From Bog-793 sp035625025 (GTDB taxonomy: Bacteria > Actinomycetota > Acidimicrobiia > Acidimicrobiales > Bog-793), in the NCBI GenBank assembly GCA_035625025.1, contig DASPQJ010000003.1, forward strand, positions 1 through 10,243: DNA of 10,243 nucleotides. Reading direction: 5' to 3'. Each line of letters begins with the position of its first letter. The stretch's first letter is position 1. Below, piece after piece: positions 1 through 5,219 of this stretch. Both the position numbers and the translations under genes were made by a program. The notes beneath the pieces are model-generated. The model did no database searches, was not told the origin of the DNA, and saw nothing but the letters and a program-made list of their open reading frames with translations.

Positions 1-743
1 AAGACGATCCCGTGTCGATCGCAGATATCCCGCACCCCGGCGAGATAACCGGCCGGCGGCACGATGATGCCGGCAGTGCCGGGAATCGTCTCGAGGATGA
101 TCGCCGCGACTTTCTCGGGTCCTTCGAAGGCGACGACCTGCTCGAGGTGCTCGAGGGCGCGAGCGCACTCCTCGTCTTCGCTCGTCGAGTGGAAAACCGA
201 CCGATACAGAAAAGGTCCGAAAAAGTGCACGACGCCGGCGCTCCCGTAGTCGTTCTCCCAACGTCGGGGATCACCCGTGAGATTGATCGCCGTCGTCGTC
301 GCCCCGTGGTACGACCGATAAGCCGCGAGAACCTTGATCCGCCCGGTGTGAAGGCGCGCGAGGCGCGTCGCGTTCTCGACCGCCTCGGCCCCGCCGTTCG
401 TGAAGAAGACCTTGTTCAGCCCCGCCGGTGCGATCTCGGCGAGGAGACGTGCTGCCTCGCCGCGCACGTCATTGGCAAACTGCGGCCCGACCGTGCAGAG
501 CCGGGCAGCCTGGGCTTGTATCGCCGCGACGACCTTCGGGTGCTGGTGGCCGATGTTCGTGTTGACGAGCTGGGAGGAGAAATCGAGGTAGCGCCGGCCC
601 TCGTAGTCCCAGACGTAGCATCCGGCCGCACTGGCAATTGGCAACGGCGAGACGAGACCCTGCGCCGACCAAGAGTGAAAGACGTGCGCCCGATCAAGGG
701 CGCGGACACGTTCGCCTGCTCCGGGATCCGTTCTCTCCTCCAT
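1..743 (-). CDS. Class III PLP-dependent aminotransferase, N-terminal part (runs off the window)
   Basis: Class III aminotransferases use pyridoxal phosphate in the cytoplasm to move an amino group between an amine or amino acid and a 2-oxo acid. 247 codons are visible, roughly the first half of a family that is usually 430-460 residues long. Seen: HVFHSWSAQG at residues 20-29, the substrate/PLP-side segment DFSSQLVNTNIGHQHP (54-69), the phosphate-binding loop NGGAEAVENA (116-125), the PLP-stacking YHG (145-147) and LETIPGTAG with conserved Glu (217-225). The catalytic lysine and the DEV aspartate lie beyond base 1. The ATG start is supported by GGGGAGGGA (752-760) upstream. The first half resembles actinobacterial proteins labelled aspartate aminotransferase family or taurine-pyruvate aminotransferase. 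The substrate cannot be read from this half. It lies 141 bases after the coiled-coil gene and has its own promoter candidate. Confidence 0.93.
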   Translation of the reverse strand, partial: MEERTDPGAGERVRALDRAHVFHSWSAQGLVSPLPIASAAGCYVWDYEGRRYLDFSSQLVNTNIGHQHPKVVAAIQAQAARLCTVGPQFANDVRGEAARLLAEIAPAGLNKVFFTNGGAEAVENATRLARLHTGRIKVLAAYRSYHGATTTAINLTGDPRRWENDYGSAGVVHFFGPFLYRSVFHSTSEDEECARALEHLEQVVAFEGPEKVAAIILETIPGTAGIIVPPAGYLAGVRDICDRHGIV

Positions 744-814
744 GACGGATGTCCCTCCCCGGGTCCTCGGCGCGACAAGTCGCTTGCCCGCGCCGCGTTG
801 GCTCGACTGATGAA

Positions 815-843
815 GTCCTACGGCCAAACGAGACCTTCGTCAA
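815..843 (-). promoter_or_regulatory. Candidate sigma-70-type promoter for the aminotransferase gene
   Basis: On the minus strand TTGACG (838-843) is followed after exactly 17 bases by TAGGAC (815-820). These match the actinobacterial housekeeping pattern TTGAC(A)/TAnnnT except at the last -10 base. Transcription would begin near 808, giving a leader of about 65 bases that contains the GGGGAGGGA ribosome-binding site. If it is real, the aminotransferase is not solely dependent on the upstream coiled-coil gene. This rests on pattern matching only. Confidence 0.4.
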
Positions 844-884
844 CGCGGCACCGCGCCAGGGGCCGCGGCTACGGGAATCGCGCC

Positions 885-1697
885 CTACCCGCTCCCCTCG
901 CGCCGCGCGCCACTCTCGAGATGCCTCTCGCAGAGGGTGGCTATCGAACTCGCCGCCTCCTCGAGCGACGCCACGGCGTCGTTCAGGCTCGCGAGCAGTT
1001 GCACCATGTGCTCGTGCATCCGGCTAATGCGCACCTGAACCTCGGAAAACTCCCGGCTGGCGGACTCCCAGAAGGCCTGTGCCTCGTCGCGGGCCGTCTC
1101 CCGCAGCGCCTGTGCCTCACTCCCCGCCTCCTGCAACCTGGTCGCCAGGGCCTGGGCTGTCTCCTTGCGGAGCCGAACGACCTCCTCGGTGGCTTTCGCG
1201 CGCATCGCCATGATCTCTTCCTCGGCGGCTTGCAGCTTCATCGAGACGAGCCGCACGGCGTTCGCGCGGATCTCGGCGGCGGCGTCCTTGGCCTCGGCAA
1301 GGATACGGTCGCGTGTCTGGTTGGCGTCGAACAGCACGGACTGCTGGCGAAGTACCGCCGTCTCCGCTCTCAAGGACGCGTCCTCGCTCGCCCGGACACT
1401 CTCTGGGGTGAGCGGTTCGAAGGCGCCGACTCGTCGCGGCTCGTTCGGTACCTCGGGATTCGGCGAAGTGTCGGCCGCGCTCGGTGAGTCAGGCTCGTTC
1501 GACGTCCCGGGCTCCTCCGGTGCGCCGGGCTCGCCCGGTGCGCCGGGAGGTGGCGGGCTGTCGTCGACGTGCTCGGCCGACACTTTGGATTCCCCGGTTA
1601 GCGCCTCGAGGTCCTCAATGGAGACGCCAAAAGACCGCAGCTGCTCAATGAGGGAGTCTGCTTGCTCGCTCACGTGCCGGAGCTTAAATCTCAACAC
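885..1697 (-). CDS. Coiled-coil protein with Pro/Gly/Glu-rich linker, function unknown
   Basis: 270 residues, no signal peptide and no membrane segment. Order of parts: a short amphipathic N-terminal helix (about 9-36, QADSLIEQLRSFGVSIEDLE), a low-complexity linker (about 47-90) rich in Pro, Gly and Glu with near-repeats of GAPGEPGAPEEPG, then a long heptad-rich Ala/Glu/Arg coiled coil (about 105-260). The layout of short N-terminal module, disordered linker and long coiled coil recalls DivIVA-like scaffold proteins. The DivIVA N-terminal signature is not evident, so I do not assign that family. The start is uncertain: GTG at 1697 has GGGGAG 14 bases upstream, which is far; GTG at 1673 would give MSEQADSL, which looks more natural but also has poor ribosome-binding spacing. 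The GTG at 1697 overlaps the stop of the small upstream frame by 7 bases, which could allow coupled translation. Confidence 0.75.
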   Translation of the reverse strand: MLRFKLRHVSEQADSLIEQLRSFGVSIEDLEALTGESKVSAEHVDDSPPPPGAPGEPGAPEEPGTSNEPDSPSAADTSPNPEVPNEPRRVGAFEPLTPESVRASEDASLRAETAVLRQQSVLFDANQTRDRILAEAKDAAAEIRANAVRLVSMKLQAAEEEIMAMRAKATEEVVRLRKETAQALATRLQEAGSEAQALRETARDEAQAFWESASREFSEVQVRISRMHEHMVQLLASLNDAVASLEEAASSIATLCERHLESGARREGSG

Positions 1698-1933
1698 TTC
1701 TTAGTACAACACTCCCCAGCTTCTTTCCACTTCTTTTTGAATCTTCTCACGCTAGGTGGCCGCATATTCCCTGAGTGTGGCAATAGTCCATTCATCTCAT
1801 GGTGAACGAACAATGGTGCAGCTTTACACACATGATTCTCGCGCCATTCGGTCAATGCTTCCCCGCCGTAGCGCGATTCAAGACCCGCAAGGGACCCTAC
1901 CGCACGGCCATCCTCGACCGCGGAAAAGGACAC
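1691..1933 (-). CDS. Possible small basic hypothetical protein, 80 aa
   Basis: This frame fills the gap between the ATP-grasp stop and the coiled-coil start. Its GTG start has a strong GGAGGT (1938-1943) four bases upstream, and its TGA overlaps the GTG of the next gene by 7 bases, as in coupled operon genes. The C-terminus is Lys/Arg-rich with a Cys pair (RRFKKKWKEAGECCTKKC). I recognise no family. Against it: codon use does not look like the neighbours, and bases 1681-1860 are about 45% G+C, clearly lower than the surroundings. It could be a horizontally acquired gene, a gene remnant, or leader DNA that is open by chance. Confidence 0.35.
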   Translation of the reverse strand: MSFSAVEDGRAVGSLAGLESRYGGEALTEWRENHVCKAAPLFVHHEMNGLLPHSGNMRPPSVRRFKKKWKEAGECCTKKC

Positions 1934-1974
1934 CAACACCTCCAGCCGTGCCGGCCAGGAAGCAGAGGAACCGG

Positions 1975-3189
1975 TCAGCCTTCGAAGATCTCGTCGTAGT
2001 AGCGGAGCATCCGAACCCCCGACCGGTAGCGGAGCCTCTCTGGATCGATCGGGAGATCGAACACGCCGTTCACGAACTGACCGACGAGGTCGGCACCAGC
2101 TGCGAGCGACAGCGCGAGGCCACCCGAGAACCCCGGGCTCACCGCGGTGAACATGACGTTGCCTTCGCGAGAGGCGAATCCCTGCACGTTCGCCGGGCCC
2201 CGTACGGCGAGACCCTTGAGCAGATTCTCAACGAGCCGGACGAGGCCCTCGTTCTTGAACGTCTCGCCCTCCGCGGCAACCCCGTCCCGCGTCGCGAAGT
2301 GCCAGCGCGGCACCGCACCGGCGAGCGACCCGTCCCGCGAGACCAGCGCGTCGACCGTGAACTCTCGGCCTGTCAGGCGCGACTGCACCAGCGGACTGGG
2401 AACGTGACTCAACGCCCAGTCGAGATCCTCGGGCTCGTCGACCCACATGTTCTCCCGAGATCCACCCCCGAATCGCGGCTTTACGATCCACGGCCCGGGA
2501 ATACCCTCTGCAGACCCGAGGTTCGTCGGAGGAACCGGCAAACTGACGGATTTCGCCGCCAGATGGAACAGCCACTTGTCGATGCAAGCCTGGACGACGC
2601 CACGTTCCGGGAACCACGTCGCGATGCGCTCTTCATCGAACAGTTCGTGATGATCCGCGAGACTCGGCAATTCCTCCGCCACCGTGGAAATGATCGCCTT
2701 GACGCACTGGTGGACAGCGAGCTTGCAGAGGAACGTCGCGAACTGCGGATCGTCCGCGCTCGGAATGATCTGAGCCGTCGGCGCCAGCCGCAACCCGGCG
2801 GCAAGCGGGTCGCTGTCCACCGCGACGACACGGTGCCCGGCCGCCACGAGCGACCGAATCAAGGTCACTCCTGCCGCGCCGCTGGCACCCGTGACGAGGA
2901 TGCAAGGCCTCTCGGCGACGACCCACTCGGGCACCGCTTCCTCCGAGACCTCGACCGACTCCGGTGCCGCTTCCACCGGTTCCTCGACCAATTCAGGCAC
3001 CGTCTCCGCCGGCTCCTCGACCGACCCGAACGCCGCTTCCTCGGGCACGACGATTGAGGCGAACGCCGTCTCCTCCGGCTCCTCGACCAATTCAGGCACC
3101 GCTTCCGCCGGCTCCTCGACCGACCCGGGCGCCTTTTCGTCCGGCACTTCCTCGTGACGCGCCCGCCACCGCCTCTCCAGATCGAGCAC
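1975..3189 (-). CDS. ATP-grasp-fold protein (CarB-like), probably degenerate, with acidic repeat N-terminus
   Basis: 404 residues. Residues about 20-92 are an acidic Pro/Glu/Val low-complexity region built of 33-residue repeats. From 96 there is a Rossmann-like pre-ATP-grasp domain (CILVTGASGAAGVTLIRSL, then VVAVDSDPLAAGLRLA), followed by ATP-grasp motifs: DKWLFHLAAKSVSLPVPPT (204-222), PWIVKPRFGGGSREN (233-247), LTGREFTVDALVSRDG (272-287) and NVQGF (334-338). ATP-grasp enzymes normally join a carboxylate to an amine via an acyl-phosphate. The usual metal-binding E-x-N-P-R is here A-V-S-P-G (349-353), so ligase activity is doubtful. The GTG start has GAGGGG (3199-3204) 9 bases upstream. It begins 24 bases after the stop of the membrane-protein gene and in the same frame. 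The substrate is unknown. The fold assignment is firm; the pseudoenzyme reading is inference. Confidence 0.88.
   Translation of the reverse strand: MLDLERRWRARHEEVPDEKAPGSVEEPAEAVPELVEEPEETAFASIVVPEEAAFGSVEEPAETVPELVEEPVEAAPESVEVSEEAVPEWVVAERPCILVTGASGAAGVTLIRSLVAAGHRVVAVDSDPLAAGLRLAPTAQIIPSADDPQFATFLCKLAVHQCVKAIISTVAEELPSLADHHELFDEERIATWFPERGVVQACIDKWLFHLAAKSVSLPVPPTNLGSAEGIPGPWIVKPRFGGGSRENMWVDEPEDLDWALSHVPSPLVQSRLTGREFTVDALVSRDGSLAGAVPRWHFATRDGVAAEGETFKNEGLVRLVENLLKGLAVRGPANVQGFASREGNVMFTAVSPGFSGGLALSLAAGADLVGQFVNGVFDLPIDPERLRYRSGVRMLRYYDEIFEG
2978..3133 (-). repeat. Tandem 99-bp (33-codon) imperfect repeat inside the ATP-grasp gene
   Basis: Bases 2978-3034 and 3077-3133 align over 57 positions with 5 mismatches at an offset of 99 bases. 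They encode GSVEEPAEAVPELVEEP and GSVEEPAETVPELVEEP, with more divergent spacer sequence between them and after the second copy. The offset is a multiple of three, so copies can be gained or lost without breaking the frame. The product is an acidic, probably extended N-terminal tail. Confidence 0.85.
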
Positions 3190-3213
3190 CGTGAACGGCC
3201 CCTCGGTCTCCGG

Positions 3214-3936
3214 TTAAGCCAAACCAGCCAGGGACCCGGCTGGGCTCGGAGGCAGCGAAATCGTCGGCCCGGCTTCGGCTGGACTCGACGGGACCGCAAT
3301 TGTCGGTACGGCCTCGGCTGAGCCCGGCGGCACGTCGACCGTCGGCACCGGCACGGTCGGGGTGGACGGCACCGCGATCGTCGGCACCGCGACGGCCGGG
3401 CGCGGTGGCGTCACGACGCTGGGCGCGGCCCCGGCCACGGGCGCTTTCGGCTCGATCAGCGACACGGGAGGCTTGGTATCGCGCCCGTGCGGCCCCACAC
3501 GTTCGGCGTAGTAGCGGTGGGCCCAGACACGCAATTCGACGGCGTCAACATCGTCCGATGGTTCCCACTGATGACGAGCGACGGTCTCGGCGAGCTCCTT
3601 TAGCACCAGGGGGTTCTTTTCCTCGTCAGAGAGATGACGCAACGAACGCAGGTGTTTTTCGAGCCCTTCGGTCGCCGCCACCTGGATCCCGGCGATGCGC
3701 TCCGCCGGATCGGCGCTCGACAAGAACTTGCTCACGCCGCGTCCCGCGAGCCGGGTGCGCGCCGGGGTCGGTGCCCGGCCGGTGGTCCGTGCGTGCTCCA
3801 AGAACAACAAGACGATGAGGATCACCACCACAACGCCGCCGATGATCCCGACGATCTCTTTGAAATCGAGCACCGTGTGGAGGCCGGGAATCTTCCAGTT
3901 CACCGTCGGGAGATGCAACGCGGCGAGCACGAACAT
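3214..3936 (-). CDS. Single-pass membrane protein with proline-rich repeat tail, function unknown
   Basis: 240 residues. A short N-terminal segment is followed by one strongly hydrophobic helix (about 27-46, EIVGIIGGVVVVILIVLLFL) and then basic residues, which suggests that most of the protein is cytoplasmic. Residues about 73-147 are helical and resemble a HEAT-like pair (DPAERIAGIQVAATEG, NPLVLKELAETVARHQW, LRVWAHRYYAE); this is weak. Residues about 165-240 are a Pro/Val/Ala/Thr repeat tail with VPTIAVP, VPTVDVP, VPTIAVP and GPTISLP units. The ATG is the only start available in the open frame; the nearest purine-rich site is poor. The TAA stop lies in the same frame as the next gene, which begins 24 bases later. 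No family recognised. A membrane-anchored scaffold or adaptor is conceivable but unproven. Confidence 0.75.
   Translation of the reverse strand: MFVLAALHLPTVNWKIPGLHTVLDFKEIVGIIGGVVVVILIVLLFLEHARTTGRAPTPARTRLAGRGVSKFLSSADPAERIAGIQVAATEGLEKHLRSLRHLSDEEKNPLVLKELAETVARHQWEPSDDVDAVELRVWAHRYYAERVGPHGRDTKPPVSLIEPKAPVAGAAPSVVTPPRPAVAVPTIAVPSTPTVPVPTVDVPPGSAEAVPTIAVPSSPAEAGPTISLPPSPAGSLAGLA
3229..3396 (-). repeat. Degenerate PTIAVP-type repeats at the C-terminus of the membrane protein
   Basis: Four to five copies of a short motif of the form (V/G)PT(I/V)(A/D/S)(V/L)P are spaced by Pro/Ser/Ala/Glu-rich linkers of varying length. At DNA level the copies share GTCGG-type cores on the plus strand but are not identical. 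The region is probably disordered in the protein. Confidence 0.6.
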
Positions 3937-3973
3937 CAGAGGGCGCCTGCGCTCTCGACGTTCCGGAACGGGG

Positions 3974-4108
3974 TCACGGCGCGCGCCGAGAACAGTGTCC
4001 GGAGATAGCCACGAATCCTCCGATCGCGAACACGAATCCGATGATCCTGCCGACCCAGTCGTGGAACTAGACGAGGCTTAAGTTACCAGCGCAGAAGCCC
4101 GCAGCCAT
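3974..4108 (-). pseudogene. Possible small membrane protein interrupted by an in-frame TAG
   Basis: From ATG at 4108 the frame reads MAAGFCAGNLSLV, then TAG (4067-4069), then continues as FHDWVGRIIGFVFAIGGFVA and ten further residues to TGA at 3974-3976. The second part is a convincing transmembrane helix with no start codon of its own. With the TAG read as a sense codon, the product would be a 44-residue one-helix protein. Its helix region resembles the start of the next gene's product (VLDFKEIVGIIGGVVVVI). No good ribosome-binding site is visible. It could be a decayed duplicate, a sequencing error, or chance. Confidence 0.25.
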
Positions 4109-4111
4109 TGA

Positions 4112-4330
4112 TCATTCGATCCGACGAGGAAGTCTGGCTCTGGGCGCGACGGCGAAGGCCGCCGCGAGTGTCCGCTGTTTCGTGGCCTTCGGCACCACCT
4201 CAGCAACACCGGCGAGCGCGAACGCCGAGACAAGCGCCGAGCGTGACAGCGGGAGGATGATTCCCGACGCACCGTGACGAGACGAGACGAACGGCAGCGC
4301 CGGGCCACGAGCCGCGGCCAGACCGTCCAA
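4112..4330 (-). CDS. Doubtful small hypothetical protein, 72 aa
   Basis: The frame starts at TTG 4330 but is open upstream to about 4477 with no better start. It contains hydrophobic Ala/Leu/Val stretches (GIILPLSRSALVSAFALAGV, TLAAAFAVAP), and its third codon positions are mostly G or C, as expected of coding DNA here. No ribosome-binding site and no recognised family. It may be the end of a frame-shifted gene whose earlier part lies in another frame, where LPVVVAAGVPLARGLG can be read between about 4371 and 4425. Confidence 0.2.
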   Translation of the reverse strand: MDGLAAARGPALPFVSSRHGASGIILPLSRSALVSAFALAGVAEVVPKATKQRTLAAAFAVAPRARLPRRIE

Positions 4331-4393
4331 CCCGTGAGCGAGAACGATGATGTTCCCTCGTCGTCTCCGGCACCGGACCGGATCTGTCCTAGC

Positions 4394-4418
4394 CCGCGGG
4401 CGAGTGGCACGCCCGCGG
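4394..4418. other. Perfect 9-bp inverted repeat, 7-base loop
   Basis: CCGCGGGCG (4394-4402) and CGCCCGCGG (4410-4418) pair perfectly around AGTGGCA. There is no T-run on either side, so it is not a classical intrinsic terminator. It could be a stem in a minus-strand transcript or a protein-binding site. Confidence 0.4.
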
Positions 4419-4571
4419 CGACAACGACCGGCAGTCAGAGCCGCCGTTCGCCCCGCGACGGCCGATCCGAGCTTCCCCGATCAAAGACCCCCGCTTGACC
4501 GCGGTGCACCCTGATGAGCTGTCGAGAGGACCGCGGCTTCGACCCGCCGGCCCCAGGCGGGGCGGCCGGCT

Positions 4572-4592
4572 GCCCGCGGACCCGTCGCGGGC
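4572..4592 (-). terminator. Candidate U-less hairpin terminator after the CMD-family gene
   Basis: GCCCGCG (4572-4578) pairs with CGCGGGC (4586-4592) around a 7-base loop, 33 bases past the TGA of the carboxymuconolactone decarboxylase-family gene. A second stem, GCCGGCC/GGCCGGC (4546-4552 and 4564-4570), lies just beyond. Neither is followed by a T-run. High-GC actinobacteria often have such hairpins downstream of genes, so termination is possible but not shown. Confidence 0.3.
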
Positions 4593-4625
4593 CTCCGTCC
4601 GGGACCGTAGCCCCCGGCGCGGCGA

Positions 4626-4973
4626 TCAGGTCGAACCGCTGGCGTACTCCCGGAAGGCGTCGAGCGCCCGAGGCCCCCAGACCGTCCCCGGACCACCGTT
4701 CATGAGAATCGTCACCGCCATCGCCTCGGCGACCTCGGCTTCGGTCGCGCCGGCCCGGGCCGCCCCCCGGGCGTGCGACGCGATGCAGGCGTCGCACTCG
4801 CGGGTCGCCCCGATCGCCAGGGCGATGAGCTCCTTTTGCTTCGCGCTCAGCACCCCCTCGGCCATCGCCGCACGGTCGAGCGCGCCGAACGCCGCGTAGA
4901 CGTCGGGGATCAGTCGGCGCAGCACGTGTCCGGGCTCGCGCAGCTCGTCGAGGACCTCGTGGGCGTGGGTCAT
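4626..4973 (-). CDS. Carboxymuconolactone decarboxylase (CMD/AhpD-like) family protein
   Basis: 115 residues, the usual size for a single-domain CMD protein. Seen: KQKELIALAIG (45-55) and ECDACIASHARGAARAGATE (59-78), that is C60-x-x-C63-x3-H67, with Glu48 twelve residues before the first Cys. The spacing matches the Glu/Cys/Cys/His set of AhpD. AhpD reduces AhpC peroxiredoxin through this CxxC; the extra His between the cysteines is absent here (C-D-A-C). A disulfide-reductase or peroxide-defence role is therefore more likely than true decarboxylation, but the substrate is unknown. The start at 4973 is chosen because GAGGAGG (4978-4984) lies four bases upstream; an ATG 14 codons earlier has no such site. 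It is divergent from the exporter operon and encoded cytoplasmically without a signal peptide. Confidence 0.93.
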   Translation of the reverse strand: MTHAHEVLDELREPGHVLRRLIPDVYAAFGALDRAAMAEGVLSAKQKELIALAIGATRECDACIASHARGAARAGATEAEVAEAMAVTILMNGGPGTVWGPRALDAFREYASGST

Positions 4974-4977
4974 CGTG

Positions 4978-4984
4978 CCTCCTC
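4978..4984 (-). promoter_or_regulatory. Strong ribosome-binding site that fixes the CMD-family start
   Basis: GAGGAGG followed by CACG and then ATG. It favours the start at 4973 over the ATG at 5015, which has no comparable site. Confidence 0.8.
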
Positions 4985-5040
4985 GGAAGGGTCCACTCCG
5001 TCCGGTCGAATTCACCCGAGGGTAGTTGAACGGTCAGCGC

Positions 5041-5063
5041 CCGCCCGCCAGGGGTGCGGGCGG
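5041..5063. other. Perfect 8-bp inverted repeat in the divergent promoter region
   Basis: CCGCCCGC (5041-5048) pairs with GCGGGCGG (5056-5063) around CAGGGGT. Its place between two divergent genes suits an operator or a leader hairpin. GC-rich stems also arise by chance in such DNA. Confidence 0.35.
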
Positions 5064-5219
5064 CGCCGCGAACCGCCGGCCTTCGACCAAGCGCGCTGAT
5101 CCGCCCAGGTACCCCGGTAACCTCGACATTGCCCGACCCCGCGTGCGTCCGACGTGGGCCGTCCGCCACTCTCCCGGCCCGCGACGACGCGCAACCCGGC
5201 GAAAGCGACCGACCAGACT

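Larger units (their letters stand above)
3937..4625. other. 689-bp interval without a secure gene
   Basis: It lies between two minus-strand genes. It holds two or three GC-rich inverted repeats near the end of the upstream gene (4546-4592 and 4394-4418), an open coding-like minus-strand frame (4477-4112) and a short hydrophobic frame broken by TAG (4108-3974). No frame gives a long protein with a good start. Frames here look like eroded or frame-shifted coding sequence rather than simple spacer. I see no RNA gene. Confidence 0.5.
4974..5219. promoter_or_regulatory. Divergent intergenic region between the CMD-family gene and the exporter operon
   Basis: About 245 bases that must carry promoters for both directions. 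Weak -10-like sequences are TACCCT on the minus strand (5019-5024) and TAACCT on the plus strand (5118-5123). Neither has a good -35 at the right distance. A perfect 8-bp inverted repeat (5041-5063) sits between them. No regulator gene adjoins the region inside this window. Confidence 0.4.

Noticed and set aside
12..1487. 491-codon open frame on the plus strand
   Set aside because: It lies antisense to the aminotransferase and coiled-coil genes. Its translation is Arg/Gly-rich without motifs, as expected of a shadow frame in GC-rich DNA.
1805..1851. TTGACC (minus strand, 1851-1846) as a promoter for the coiled-coil gene
   Set aside because: No TAnnnT element lies at 16-18 bases; the nearest AT-rich stretch, TGTAAA, is about 21 bases away.
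1756..3057. 433-codon open frame on the plus strand
   Set aside because: It is the antisense of the ATP-grasp gene. The product is Arg/Asp/Glu/His-rich without motifs, while the minus strand has clear ATP-grasp motifs.
3181..3877. 13-bp direct repeat ATCGAGCACCGTG at 3181-3193 and 3865-3877
   Set aside because: Both copies sit in codons for similar residues (TVLDL and TVLDF) on the minus strand. No other sign of a mobile element or attachment site surrounds them.
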